The translations under genes were made by a program, and so were the position numbers. The notes below the pieces were generated by a model. That model was not told where the DNA came from, did no database searches, and saw nothing but the letters and a program-made list of their open reading frames with translations. Below are positions 25,447 through 34,672 of a stretch of DNA of 64,000 nt, piece after piece. Source of the stretch: Persicitalea sp963716085 (GTDB lineage Bacteria > Bacteroidota > Bacteroidia > Cytophagales > Spirosomataceae); assembly GCA_963716085.1 (NCBI GenBank), contig OY970288.1, positions 6,014,001 through 6,078,000 on the forward strand, given 5' to 3'. Each line of letters begins with the position of its first letter. The stretch's first letter is position 1.

Positions 25447-27384
25447 TTAGGGAAGCGACAATTTCACATCTTCCGCGACCATTTCCTGCGTCGCCCGCAC
25501 GATGCCCGCCGCATCGAAGCCGCATTCGCGGTACAGTTCGTGCGGTTCGCCGTGCTCGATGATACGGTCGGGGATACCCAGCCGCTTGATGCGAGACGTG
25601 TAGCCGTGTTCGGTCATGAATTCCAGAATGGCACTGCCCACACCGCCCGGCAGGCAGCCATCTTCGACCGTCATAACGCGGTCGTGTTTTTGGAAAACTT
25701 CGTGCAGCATCGCCTCATCCAGTGGCTTGGCGAAGCGCAGGTCGTAGTGGGCGGCGGAAATGTCTTGTTCAATCAAAATTTCGCAGGCTTCTACGGCGAA
25801 GTTGCCGACATGGCCCAGCGTCAGAATCGCAAAATCTTCGCCCTCGCGGATCTGTCGGCCTTTGCCCACTTCGATTTCCTCCAGCGGTGTCCGCCATTCG
25901 GGCATTACGCCCTGTCCGCGCGGGTAGCGGATGGTGAAGGCGCTCTTATTTTTCTGAATTTTGGGTAGCTGGGCCGTGTACATCAGGTTACGAAGTTGCT
26001 CTTCGTTCATGGGAGCCGACACAATCATGTTGGGGATGCAACGCATGTAAGCGAGGTCGTAGGCCCCGTGGTGCGTCGGGCCATCAGCCCCGGCGATTCC
26101 CGCCCGATCCAGGCAGAAGATCACGGGCAAACCCTGAATGCACACATCATGCACCACTTGGTCGTAGGCCCGCTGCATGAAGGTGCTGTAAATATTGCAG
26201 TACACCACACTGCCGCGCGTAGCCATGCCCGCCGAGAAGGTCACGGCGTGTTGCTCGGCGATGCCCACGTCGAAAGCGCGATCGGGCATGGCCTTCATCA
26301 TGATGTTCAAAGATGAACCCGACGGCATGGCGGGCGTGATGCCCACGATATGCGGATTTTTCTCGGCCAGCTCCACAATGGTATGGCCAAATACCTCCTG
26401 GTACTTTGGCGCCTGCGGTCGGTCGTAAGTTTTCTTCTTGATCTCGCCCGTTACCTTATCGAACAGGCCCGGCGCGTGCCATTTGGTTTGGTCTTTTTCA
26501 GCGGGCGCGTAACCTTTGCCCTTCACCGTGAGGCAGTGCAGCAGCTTGGGGCCGGGAATGTCTTTCAAATCGTTCAACACGTCGGTCATGTGCTCGATGT
26601 CGTTGCCGTCGATGGGGCCGAAGTAGCGCAACCCGAGGGATTCAAAGAGATTGCTTTGATCCAGCAGACCGACTTTGAGCGTGTTCTCCACTTTGGAGAC
26701 GATCTCCTGCGCGCTCTTCCCAAACTTGCTCATCTTACCCAACAAATTCCAGACTTCGTCGCGGACTTTGTTGTAGGTGTGCGAAGTCGTGATGTCAGTA
26801 AGATAGGCCTTCAAAGCCCCCACGTTCGGGTCGATGGCCATGCAGTTGTCGTTGAGCACGATCAGCAGGTTCGTGTCGGCCGTACCCGCGTGGTTCATGC
26901 CTTCGAAGGCCAGTCCGGCGGTCATGGCCCCGTCGCCGATTACAGCGATGTGCTGGCGCTGGCGGTTGTCTTGTAATACCGATGATACCGCCATACCCAG
27001 CGCCGCCGAAATGGAGGTAGAAGAATGGCCCACGCCAAAGGCATCGAAGTCGCTCTCGGCCCGCTTGGGAAAGCCCGCCAGCCCGCCGTAGACCCGATTG
27101 GTAGAGAAATTGTCGCGCCGTCCGGTCAGAATTTTGTGGCCGTAAGCCTGATGGCCCACATCCCACACGAGCTGGTCGTCGGGGGTGTTGAAGATATAAT
27201 GCAGGGCCACGGTCAATTCCACCACACCCAGACTTGCCCCAAAATGCCCGCCGTACACCGATACGTTGTCGATGATGAACTGTCGTAGTTCATTGCAGAC
27301 CTGCGGCAACTGCGCCCGATCTAACTTCCGAAGCTCTTCGGGTGAGTTAATCTTGGCGAGTAGTTCTCCTGGTGTAATAAGCAT
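25447..27384 (-). CDS. dxs: 1-deoxy-D-xylulose-5-phosphate synthase
   Basis: A 645-aa thiamine-diphosphate enzyme that condenses pyruvate and glyceraldehyde 3-phosphate, the first step of the MEP isoprenoid pathway. Order: N-terminal TPP domain with GDGAMTAGLAFEGMNHAG (about residues 151-168) and a ND.N motif; Pyr domain with DVGIAEQHAVTFSAG (catalytic Glu, about 365-380) and CLDRAGIAGADGPTHHG; and a C-terminal transketolase domain ending in IPDRIIEHGEP. Length is normal for the family. Stand-alone with its own terminator. Confidence 0.97.
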   Translation of the reverse strand: MLITPGELLAKINSPEELRKLDRAQLPQVCNELRQFIIDNVSVYGGHFGASLGVVELTVALHYIFNTPDDQLVWDVGHQAYGHKILTGRRDNFSTNRVYGGLAGFPKRAESDFDAFGVGHSSTSISAALGMAVSSVLQDNRQRQHIAVIGDGAMTAGLAFEGMNHAGTADTNLLIVLNDNCMAIDPNVGALKAYLTDITTSHTYNKVRDEVWNLLGKMSKFGKSAQEIVSKVENTLKVGLLDQSNLFESLGLRYFGPIDGNDIEHMTDVLNDLKDIPGPKLLHCLTVKGKGYAPAEKDQTKWHAPGLFDKVTGEIKKKTYDRPQAPKYQEVFGHTIVELAEKNPHIVGITPAMPSGSSLNIMMKAMPDRAFDVGIAEQHAVTFSAGMATRGSVVYCNIYSTFMQRAYDQVVHDVCIQGLPVIFCLDRAGIAGADGPTHHGAYDLAYMRCIPNMIVSAPMNEEQLRNLMYTAQLPKIQKNKSAFTIRYPRGQGVMPEWRTPLEEIEVGKGRQIREGEDFAILTLGHVGNFAVEACEILIEQDISAAHYDLRFAKPLDEAMLHEVFQKHDRVMTVEDGCLPGGVGSAILEFMTEHGYTSRIKRLGIPDRIIEHGEPHELYRECGFDAAGIVRATQEMVAEDVKLSLP

Positions 27385-27476
27385 TTATACGGCCCTGTTT
27401 TGTCTTGCGACTTAATTTAGTGTACTTCTAACTATGGGAGAACAATTCTGTTCAGATTCGAGTCACCACTCCACAT

Positions 27477-28394
27477 TCATTTTTGCTGGCTGGCTTTGAA
27501 GAGTTTCTGTTTCTCCTCCTTGGTCAAGCTCTCGTAGCCCGACTTCGATATCTTGTCTAAAATAGAGTCGATCTCATCCTGGTCGGGCATTTCTACGCTG
27601 GCGGGCGACGAGGACGACGAATAGGCCGAAGCCGTGCGCTGGACTTCCTTTTGCCGGTGCGTGACCCGCATGGGCGGACGACGGCGGAACAAGTTGCTCC
27701 AAATCGCCATAAATATATAAATCGGCTTTCCCATGTCGGTACCGTTCTGCAACAGTTTGATGAACAGGAAGCCCGTAAGTGCGCCGCCCAAGTGCGCCAG
27801 ATTGCCGCCCGCGTTGGGGCCGATGGACTGCGCCAGCGAGAGGATAATGTAGAAGAACGCTATGTACTTGATTCGGATCGGCCCGATGAAGATCAGGTTG
27901 AAGGTGTAGTTGGGCAGAAGCGTGGACGCGCCTACGGCTACGGAGAAAACCGCCGCCGATGCGCCCAGCATGGTCGAACCAGCCACTTGCGACTGAAAGT
28001 AGGGCAGCAGATTGTAGATTAGTACATAAGCCAGTCCCCCGGCAATGCCGCCCAAAATGTAAAGGGCAATCAACCGACGGGAGCCGAGGTACTCGTCCAC
28101 CAACTTGCCGAACCAGTAGAGGAACAGCATATTGAAAAGAATGTGGAAAATCTCCTCGTGGGTAAAGAAATAGGTGATGATAGTCCAGGGCTTGTACAGA
28201 AACTCGCGCGGCGCGGCGGGTAGTTTCAGCATATCCACCAGCCACACGTACGCCTCCGACGACTGGCCGAGCGTGAAAATCACCTTCGTCAGCAGCAGAC
28301 TCAGAAACACCACCACATTGATCAGAATGATCCTGACCAGCGTGTTGTCGGTTTTGGTGAATTCCCGCTTGAAATCGTCAAAAATACCGCTCAT
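27477..28394 (-). CDS. Rhomboid family intramembrane serine protease
   Basis: A 305-aa protein with six or seven membrane segments. The catalytic dyad is visible as Ser146 in LGASAAVF and His201 in LAHLGGALTGF. A cytoplasmic C-terminal tail (about 230-305) carries a Ser-rich linker and ends in a short helix-turn-helix-like ISKSGYESLTKEEKQKLFKAS, common in Bacteroidota rhomboids. The pair of rhomboids next to mutL is a recurring arrangement in the phylum. Function: cleaves single-span membrane proteins; substrates unknown. Separated from the next rhomboid by a repeat hairpin. Confidence 0.92.
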   Translation of the reverse strand: MSGIFDDFKREFTKTDNTLVRIILINVVVFLSLLLTKVIFTLGQSSEAYVWLVDMLKLPAAPREFLYKPWTIITYFFTHEEIFHILFNMLFLYWFGKLVDEYLGSRRLIALYILGGIAGGLAYVLIYNLLPYFQSQVAGSTMLGASAAVFSVAVGASTLLPNYTFNLIFIGPIRIKYIAFFYIILSLAQSIGPNAGGNLAHLGGALTGFLFIKLLQNGTDMGKPIYIFMAIWSNLFRRRPPMRVTHRQKEVQRTASAYSSSSSPASVEMPDQDEIDSILDKISKSGYESLTKEEKQKLFKASQQK

Positions 28395-28398
28395 TTTT

Positions 28399-28528
28399 TT
28401 AGGTGTTAGGTATTAGGTTGTTAGCTATTAGGTTTTCTTTTGATCTAGAAAATTTACTTGTTCACGGTTGTTAAGCTTTGATAATCAATAGTACCTAACG
28501 CCTAACAACCTAACAACCTAACAACCCA
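28399..28528. repeat. Inverted pair of TTAGGTTG/CCTAACAA period-8 repeats between rhomboids
   Basis: The left arm (28399-28434) is about four copies of a TTAGGT word, and the right arm (28492-28528) is CCTAACAA in tandem. They are complementary and 57 bp apart. The family is the same as at 18,580-18,693. Confidence 0.75.
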
Positions 28529-28530
28529 AT

Positions 28531-29316
28531 TCAATAAAACTTATTCTTCTCAGCCCCCCACACTTTCAACATGATAAAGGCAAACAGCATTCCACCGAGG
28601 TGGGCAAAGTGGGCTACGTTGTCGCTTTGGGCGTTTTGGATGCCCGAATACAACTCATAGATCCCGTAAAAAGCCACAAAATACTTCGCTTTGATCGGAA
28701 ATGGAATAAACAGCAGAAAAAGCTCGGTATTGGGGAATAGCAACCCGAACGCCATCAGTATCCCAAAAATTGCGCCCGATGCGCCCACCATAGGGATACT
28801 GACCTGCTGCTGCAAAAAACCTTTCACAAAGTTAACACTCTCCCGAATAATAGTGGGGTTTTGGGGAGCCGCTTCAAATTCATTTAAAAAATCGAGATTT
28901 CTTTGGTAGAGTGATCCCGTATGCTGGCTCATGAAGTCCAGCAGCCCTTCGGGTGTGGGATACTCGAGGTACACACTAGCCGCCCGCTGAAGCTGGGAAG
29001 TTTCGTAGAAGTCGATTCCGGCAAACAACAAACCTGCCCCGATGCCCGTGACAAAGTAAAAGATCAGAAAGCGCTTCGGCCCCCAAATTCTTTCCAACAT
29101 CGGCCCGAAAATAATCAGGCCAAACATATTGCTGAAAATATGCCCGATGTTGGCGTGCAGGAACATGTAGGTAACAAACTGAAAGGGCAAAAAAGACGGC
29201 GACATGAACGAATACAGCGCAAAACTCGGCGTCAAGGGCAAGATGTAGGCATCTACGATAAAGAACACAACGTTCAGGATCAGCAGTTTTTTAACAACAG
29301 GCGTAAGTTGGAACAT
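28531..29316 (-). CDS. Rhomboid family intramembrane serine protease
   Basis: A 261-aa rhomboid. The start at ATG 29316 (MFQLTPVVKKLLILNV) was preferred over an upstream in-frame ATG that adds 22 hydrophilic residues. Six hydrophobic segments; HANIGHIFSNMFGL (about 54-66), catalytic Ser180 in MVGASGAIFGIL and His239 in AHFAHLGGM. The tail is short. An extra loop of about 70 residues between the third and fourth helices (residues 101-172) is longer than usual. Lies 66 bp after a gap following mutL, same strand. Confidence 0.92.
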   Translation of the reverse strand: MFQLTPVVKKLLILNVVFFIVDAYILPLTPSFALYSFMSPSFLPFQFVTYMFLHANIGHIFSNMFGLIIFGPMLERIWGPKRFLIFYFVTGIGAGLLFAGIDFYETSQLQRAASVYLEYPTPEGLLDFMSQHTGSLYQRNLDFLNEFEAAPQNPTIIRESVNFVKGFLQQQVSIPMVGASGAIFGILMAFGLLFPNTELFLLFIPFPIKAKYFVAFYGIYELYSGIQNAQSDNVAHFAHLGGMLFAFIMLKVWGAEKNKFY

Positions 29317-29448
29317 ATAATGATTGTGGTACGGCGGTTCGACGCTTCGACGTCCTGCCCGTTTGGGCAGTACGCTACTCAACTAGTAAAACATCAATCT
29401 GGGAAAACTTTCAACGGCCTAACGCCCCTTTTCGTTTCTTGCAAAAAA

Positions 29449-31332
29449 TTATTTAAATAGCCCCGCCAGTTTCTCCATCGTCAGCATCACCGCCACGGGT
29501 TCGCCACTGGGCGTGCGATTAGGATCCGAAGAAGCAAATAACTGACCCAACAGCGTCTGAATCTCCAAGGGTGACAGCCGGGTCGCATAGCGCGACGAGA
29601 AACGCCGCGCCAGGGCCCGCGCCAGACTATCGGGTTTGTTGAGTTTCAGGTCGGAATAGCTTTGCTTCAACTGCTCGACCAACTCCTCGAACAAATCCTG
29701 CTCGCTCTCATTAGGCAGGTCGGCCGGGACGCCCCGCACCACGATTTCGTTCGGCCCCAGCTCGTCGAACTCGAAGCCCAGACCGCGAATCTGGTCGGTC
29801 GTTTCGCGGACGAGCTGCATGTCGGCGGGCGTCAGCCGGACGGTTTGTGGAAAGAGCAACTGCTGGCAGGAACCGTTGCGCTTGGTGAGCATCTGGCGGT
29901 AGCGCTCGTACAGAATCCGCTCGTAGGCGGCCTTTTGATCTACCAGCATCGCGCCCTCCTTCACCTGCGACAAGATGTAGCGGTTGTGGAGCTGGAACAG
30001 TAGCGCGTCGGCGTCGGGGGGCGAGATGGTCTCGTCGGCCAGGCGGTTGATCTTGCTGGCGATCGTCACCGACTGCGGTGTAAGCGCGGGCCGCGTCGTC
30101 ACGGCCTGGTCGAGTTCCAGGGCCGCCTGTTGCCGCGCCGTTTCGTCCGGGCTCTTCAGGCCTTCGAACAACTTATTCCAGTTGGTCAGGTTGCCCTGCT
30201 TCCGCGTGCTGCCGTTGCCTTCTTTGGGTGTGGCGGCCCAGTCGGGCTGTACGGCTTTGGGCGTCGCTGCTTCCTGCGGCAGCGCGTGCTGAGACATAAA
30301 ATTGACGTTGTCGTCAAAATCAATGGGCGGGGCCAGGTTATGGACACCCACCGCCTTGCGCACGGCGGCCATGATGATGGCGTACACCGACCGCTCATCG
30401 TCGAACTTGATCTCAGTCTTGGTCGGGTGGATGTTGATGTCGACGTGCGAGGGGTCGATCTCGATGAACAGCACGTAGAAAGGGTGGCTCCCCTCCGGCA
30501 AAGTACCCTCGTAAGCGCTCACAATGGCGTGGTGCAGGTAGCTGTGCTTGATATAGCGTTCGTTGACGAAAAAGTACTGCTCGCCGCGCGTCTTGCGGGC
30601 AAACTCCGGCTTGCCGATGTATCCCCGAACGCTGATGTAGGTCGTATCTTCCTGACAAAAGACCAACTGCTCGCGGTAGCTTTTGCCGAACATATCCGTA
30701 ATCCGGCGCACCAACTTCCCGGCGTAGAGATTAAATACCTCCACGTCATTGTGGTAGAGCGAAAAACCCACCTCGGGATGCGCCAGCGCGACGCGCTGAA
30801 ACTCGTCCAGCACGTGTCGCATCTCCACGGAGTTGGATTTCAGGAAGTTGCGTCGCGCGGGAACGTTGAAGAACAAATTTTTTACTAAAATATTTGTCCC
30901 GGGCAACGTCGCGACCGACTCCTGCGTCTTTACCTCCGAACCCTCGATGCGGATCATGCTGCCGATTTCGTCGGCGACGCGACGGGTACGTACTTCCACC
31001 TGCGCTACGGCGGCGATAGAGGCCAAAGCCTCGCCCCGAAAGCCCATCGTCCTGATTTTGAAGAGGTCGTCGGAGTTGCGGATTTTGGAAGTGGCGTGCC
31101 GCTCGAACGACATCCGGGCGTCGGTTACGGACATCCCCGCGCCATCGTCGATCACCTGGATGAGGGTTTTGCCCGCGTCGCGGATGATGACCTGCACGCT
31201 GCGGGCTTGGGCGTCGATGGAATTCTCGAGCAATTCCTTCACCACCGAAGCCGGTCGCTGCACCACTTCACCCGCCGCAATCTGGTTGGCGATGGAATCT
31301 GGGAGCAGGTGGATGATGTCGGACGTGGTCAT
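29449..31332 (-). CDS. mutL: DNA mismatch repair protein MutL
   Basis: A 627-aa GHKL ATPase. N-terminal motifs: ELLENSIDA (motif I Asn and Asp), DDGAGM (motif II), TMGFRGEALASIAAV (motif III/lid). A variable linker (about 350-430) precedes the C-terminal dimerisation domain. The region equivalent to the nickase motif DQHA..E....E reads DQKAAYERILYE, with Lys for His, and the CPHGRP region reads TPSGEP, so the endonuclease activity of many MutL proteins may be absent. The protein couples MutS mismatch recognition to downstream excision. Confidence 0.96.
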   Translation of the reverse strand: MTTSDIIHLLPDSIANQIAAGEVVQRPASVVKELLENSIDAQARSVQVIIRDAGKTLIQVIDDGAGMSVTDARMSFERHATSKIRNSDDLFKIRTMGFRGEALASIAAVAQVEVRTRRVADEIGSMIRIEGSEVKTQESVATLPGTNILVKNLFFNVPARRNFLKSNSVEMRHVLDEFQRVALAHPEVGFSLYHNDVEVFNLYAGKLVRRITDMFGKSYREQLVFCQEDTTYISVRGYIGKPEFARKTRGEQYFFVNERYIKHSYLHHAIVSAYEGTLPEGSHPFYVLFIEIDPSHVDINIHPTKTEIKFDDERSVYAIIMAAVRKAVGVHNLAPPIDFDDNVNFMSQHALPQEAATPKAVQPDWAATPKEGNGSTRKQGNLTNWNKLFEGLKSPDETARQQAALELDQAVTTRPALTPQSVTIASKINRLADETISPPDADALLFQLHNRYILSQVKEGAMLVDQKAAYERILYERYRQMLTKRNGSCQQLLFPQTVRLTPADMQLVRETTDQIRGLGFEFDELGPNEIVVRGVPADLPNESEQDLFEELVEQLKQSYSDLKLNKPDSLARALARRFSSRYATRLSPLEIQTLLGQLFASSDPNRTPSGEPVAVMLTMEKLAGLFK

Positions 31333-31549
31333 TTCAACAAATTAACGCTTTTATTTTTTAATAATCCCGGCGAAATTTTTTGGGTAGAAAGCGAAAACTT
31401 CTTTCTTGCTTCGTTGGTTGTGTTATTGACTTAATACCATACTCAAGGCTACTTAACGAGGGGAAGCAATTTTTGGCACGGCTATTGCGGAACACTCTAT
31501 TGAATGTATATGTTACTGTAAAAATGTCACCCCCTAAATCCTTCAGACT

Positions 31550-31714
31550 ATGAAATTACCCACTATGAAGAAGTTCAATTACGCGATGGCTCTCCAGTGG
31601 ATTATCTTCCTGCCCGTCATCCTGCCGCTCTGCCTGGTGTTCGGTGCCCTGCAGGGTGTGGTCAACATGGTGGGAACCATGGCCCAGCGCATGATGCTGG
31701 ACATCCACTCCTGA
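31550..31714 (+). CDS. 54-aa single-span membrane peptide, unknown
   Basis: A short ORF, ATG 31550 to TGA 31712-31714. The product has a basic start (MKLPTMKKFNYAM), a hydrophobic helix ALQWIIFLPVILPLCLVFG (about residues 14-32) and an amphipathic Met-rich tail (GVVNMVGTMAQRMM). The second Met at codon 6 is an alternative start. It sits in the gap between mutL and a convergent small membrane protein gene. No family recognised; too short to be sure, but codon use and topology look real. Confidence 0.5.
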   Translation: MKLPTMKKFNYAMALQWIIFLPVILPLCLVFGALQGVVNMVGTMAQRMMLDIHS

Positions 31715-31723
31715 TTTAGTATT

Positions 31724-32035
31724 CTACGATTTCTGCTTTTTCTTGAATAGCCCGCCCAAGCGGGCTATCATTCTTTTCTCGAAGGCCCAAAAGAAGCTGA
31801 ACTTCCCCCACACCCAGCCCCAGATCAGCAACACGACCTGATACAGCGGCAAAACGACCACAACCGCCAGCATCCAGCGCAACCACGCAGGAGAGGCCGA
31901 AGTGATTCCCATCCAGCCGTAGATTATTTTCTTTAAATAAAGAATCGAAAACCCCGTGCAGGCGAACACCAGCAGGATGACTACTACGTCCCAACTGCTT
32001 TTTACGTTCCAGCGATGTTTGAGTTTTTGCCACAT
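31724..32035 (-). CDS. Small membrane protein (DUF6787-like)
   Basis: A 103-aa protein with two membrane helices (about residues 17-36 and 52-72) flanked by basic ends (MWQKLKHRWNVKSSW and RLGGLFKKKQKS). It resembles a short Bacteroidota family (MWxKLKxKWKVxxxQ..., FF.KYxR) that databases often misname prolipoprotein diacylglyceryl transferase; the family number is from memory. No catalytic residues visible. An imperfect heptamer array lies directly before its start. Confidence 0.65.
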   Translation of the reverse strand: MWQKLKHRWNVKSSWDVVVILLVFACTGFSILYLKKIIYGWMGITSASPAWLRWMLAVVVVLPLYQVVLLIWGWVWGKFSFFWAFEKRMIARLGGLFKKKQKS

Positions 32036-32041
32036 TTGGGC

Positions 32042-32072
32042 TTTAAGCTATAGGCCGTAAGCTGTAGGCTTT
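32042..32072. repeat. Degenerate period-7 repeat
   Basis: AAGCTAT, AGGCCGT, AAGCTGT, AGGCTTT: four heptamers alternating as a 14-bp repeat, seven bases before the small membrane protein start (minus strand). Confidence 0.5.
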
Positions 32073-32136
32073 TCGATTGACTAGCCAGTGGTAGCCTGCT
32101 TTTGCGGTGTTTTCTTGTTAAAAAATGTACTGAATC

Positions 32137-32868
32137 TTACTCGTACAGGTACTTCATCTTGTCGAGGTCGATTTTTTCGGTATCGAGCGGCAGGAATTCT
32201 TCCCAGAACGGGTCGAGCGGCAACCCGGCCTTGATCAGGATGGGCTCTTTCTTTACCGGATGCTCGAAATATAGCCGCCGGGCGTGGAGGTTGATGCTGC
32301 CGTCGCCGTTGGGACGGTCGTAGCCGTACTTCACATCGCCCCGGATGGGGCTGCCCATGCTGGCCAACTGCACCCGGATCTGGTGCGGTCGCCCGGTAAT
32401 CGGTGTTACTTCCAATAGGAAAAACTTATTCACTTCACCCAGCACGCGGTAGGTCAGTTCCGCCTTTTGGCTGCCCGGCGCGTCGTAGTCGAAGGCCGTC
32501 GTGACGTTGCGCTTGGTATCTTTCGACAGCCAATGCACCAGTTTGCCTTTGGACTGCGCCGGACGGCGGCGCACGATGGCCCAATACGTTTTCTGAATAT
32601 CGCGCCGCCGGAACAGTTCGTTCATTCGTTCCAGCGCCTTGGAGGTGCGGGCAAAAACAACCAAGCCGCTCACGGGGCGGTCGATGCGGTGGACGGTGCC
32701 CAGGAACACGGCCCCCGGCTTGTCGTACTTTTCTTTGATGTACTGCTTCACCAATTCCAGCAGACTCACGTCGCCCGTCTTGTCGCCTTGCACCAGTACC
32801 CCGGCAATTTTGTTGACGATGATGAGGTGGTTGTCTTCGTAGATTACTTTGAAAGATTGTTTGGGCAT
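32137..32868 (-). CDS. RluA-family RNA pseudouridine synthase
   Basis: A 243-aa protein. The catalytic motif HRIDRPVSGLVVFARTSKA (about residues 59-77) contains the nucleophilic Asp (HRID). ITGRPHQIRVQLASMGSPI (about 157-175) and the opening VIYEDNHLIIVNKIAGVLVQGD match the RluA family. There is no S4 domain, and the length is that of the short RluA/RluC/D-like stand-alone synthases. It converts specific uridines in rRNA or tRNA to pseudouridine; target not assignable. Followed on the minus strand by a small-membrane-protein gene. Confidence 0.92.
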   Translation of the reverse strand: MPKQSFKVIYEDNHLIIVNKIAGVLVQGDKTGDVSLLELVKQYIKEKYDKPGAVFLGTVHRIDRPVSGLVVFARTSKALERMNELFRRRDIQKTYWAIVRRRPAQSKGKLVHWLSKDTKRNVTTAFDYDAPGSQKAELTYRVLGEVNKFFLLEVTPITGRPHQIRVQLASMGSPIRGDVKYGYDRPNGDGSINLHARRLYFEHPVKKEPILIKAGLPLDPFWEEFLPLDTEKIDLDKMKYLYE

Positions 32869-32978
32869 GGAGAGGGGGGGGTGATGCGTTGTGGTCGTAT
32901 TTCGTAATTAGTTTTGTGTCAAGCGACTTTTCCGAAACCGGATATGAGGTCAATGAACCTTTGTCTCCCGGAATAATT

Positions 32979-33265
32979 CTATCTCCTAACAAAATAAATT
33001 TGCTCTATTGCCCTATCTGACCCCTTCCAAATCATAGATCCTGACAGAGTTTCCAAGGAAAAATTATTCGATATGAGTCCAATTTGTTCAAGGAAGCGAT
33101 CTTCATCTTCCACAAAGTGAGTTGTACCGACAGGATAGTTGTACTGGACAAGGAAATAAGCTTTAGGCCCTTTCCCCTTTTGGTTGTAAAGCCAGGGGCC
33201 AGCTATTAAATCAAACCGTACTGGGTATTTCCTCGCCTTGTATTGAATTTCTCCCTCATACCGTC
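32979..33265 (-). pseudogene. 3' fragment of an unknown gene next to IS3-family element
   Basis: About 95 codons outside the IS read RYEGEIQYKARKYPVRFDLIAGPWLYNQ and end in IEQIYFVRR. The frame has no start of its own: it runs into the IS end at 33266, and its upstream part is IS sequence. The far flank of the IS shows no matching 5' half, so an insertion with loss of the rest is likely. No domain recognised. Confidence 0.6.
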
Positions 33266-33288
33266 TGAGCTCAGTGGGGTGGTCTGAT

Positions 33289-34199
33289 TTAGCGGCACAC
33301 TTTACTTGCGAGTTTTTGGTAATACTGACTCTCAAAATGTTCCGGACTCTGGTATCCCAATGACGAGTGCCTGCGCACTCGATTGTAATAAACTTCAATG
33401 TAATCAAAAATCTCAACCTTGGCGTCTTGCACGTCTAGGAACGCTCCACCTTCGAGCATTTCAGCCTTCAGTCGGCTCCAAAACGACTCGGCAAAAGCGT
33501 TGTCGTAAGGGTCGTCGGCCCGGCTCATGCTGGGCCTTATCTTCCACAATCTGACCAGTTCGCGCAGATCGTTCGAGGCATATTGGCCGCCCCGGTCGGA
33601 GTGGACTACCAGCCCTGCGGCAGGCTGGCGCGTCTTCAAGGCATTCCGCAAGGGGACGACGACCAGCGCGTCCTCCATGTTGTCGTCCACCTGCCAGCCA
33701 ACTATTCGCCTGGTGAACAGCGGGGTGGCCCGTGCCATCCATCCAACTTGCCAGGTAGCACCAACCCCCGCCCACCAGCGGCAGGTACGTGATGTCGCTC
33801 ACCCAGACTCGGTCAGGTGCCTCTGGCGGAGGCTGATTCAGTAGCAGGTTCGGCGGCATGGGCCGTCCCACAGTAGCCTTTTCCGTGCGTGCTGTCGGTT
33901 GTTCTCGGCACAAACGACTTGGGCTGGATGGGCCGCAACTCGCTGGCCTTCATCAGACTCTGAACTTGGTGGCGACCGATATCATGACCTTCATCTTGCA
34001 ACTCGGCCACTATCCGCCGGCTCCCGTACCTGCGCTTGTGCTGCCCGAAGACTCTTTCCACTAGAAGCTTTTTTTCTTCCCTTCTAGCAGTAGGCTGGTA
34101 GCTGCCGCCTCGCTTGTAACGGTAGTAGGCCGTGCGGCTGGCCCCTAGCACCGAGCAAAGCACGCTGACAGCGAACTCGCCGGACAAAGAGTCGATCAA
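33289..34199 (-). pseudogene. IS3-family transposase orfB (DDE domain), split over three frames
   Basis: Three consecutive frames give one transposase: 34199 to about 33870 (N-terminal HTH_21 part, ASRTAYYRYKRGG, and RRYGSRRIVAEL), then to about 33735 (VWVSDITYLPLVGGGWCYLA with the first Asp), then to 33289 (HSDRGGQYAS with the second Asp and FAESFWSRLKAEML with the Glu). All three DDE residues are encoded, but two single-base shifts separate them, so the enzyme is inactive unless the sequence is wrong. orfB starts one base after the orfA stop. Confidence 0.85.
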
Positions 34200-34200
34200 C

Positions 34201-34512
34201 TCATAAAGCCCCGTCAGCTCGCGCGGCTGAAAATGCTCCGCGCGGCGTCCGCAAGGCTTTTTTTAAAATCTCCCGCTCGGCCTCCAGTTGACGAACCCGT
34301 TCTTTGAGCTGCTGGTTTTCAGACGACAGGTCGCTGTGGTGAACCGACTTTTCTTTTCCCATTTTGTTCTTATTTTTCCAGCCATAGATCAGGGCCTCGG
34401 AAATGCCCAGGGCTTCGGCGGTGTAAGCGACGGATTGCCCGCTATCCACCATCCTCAACACCTCCGACTTAAAGGCGGCGTCATACTTGCGGCGTTTTTT
34501 TGGTTCTTGCAT
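34201..34512 (-). CDS. IS3-family transposase orfA
   Basis: A 103-aa DNA-binding subunit. HTH_Tnp_1 domain (RRKYDAAFKSEVLRMVDSG to YTAEALGISEALIYGW, residues 7-45) then a leucine-zipper helix (SSENQQLKERVRQLEAEREILKKAL). The poly-A run before the last segment (34258-34264, A7G on the coding strand) is where IS3 elements usually make their programmed frameshift into orfB. Here the following frame ends in a non-family tail, RTPRGAFSAARADGAL. Confidence 0.85.
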   Translation of the reverse strand: MQEPKKRRKYDAAFKSEVLRMVDSGQSVAYTAEALGISEALIYGWKNKNKMGKEKSVHHSDLSSENQQLKERVRQLEAEREILKKALRTPRGAFSAARADGAL

Positions 34513-34672
34513 AGTCTTGCTAAATTAAGCAAGTTCACTGTGCCGATAAACCGGACCATCTCACCACTCTTAACCCACCCCAGGTTATGTCTTTACAGCA
34601 CCAACCACAATAGATGGATGTGAAGATACAGCCTACGGGAAATTGTGAGGACAGCATATAATGTGAAAAGCA

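Larger units (their letters stand above)
33266..34572 (-). mobile_element. IS3-family insertion sequence, inactivated
   Basis: About 1.3 kb, bounded by imperfect inverted repeats of roughly 30 bp: the inner parts TGGTCTGATTTAGCGGCACA (left) and TGGTCCGGTTTATCGGCACA (right, reverse complement) are nearly identical. The outer ends TGAG/TAAG are less certain, and no clear target duplication is visible. It contains orfA (HTH) and an orfB broken twice. It interrupts the fragment at 32979-33265. Confidence 0.85.

Noticed and set aside
25272..25562. 96-aa plus-strand frame over the dxs end
   Set aside because: Overlaps dxs and its terminator; no recognisable protein and no start signal.
33266..34572. 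Target-site duplication around the IS3-family element
   Set aside because: The bases next to the proposed ends (GTC and ACC) do not match, so no duplication could be claimed.
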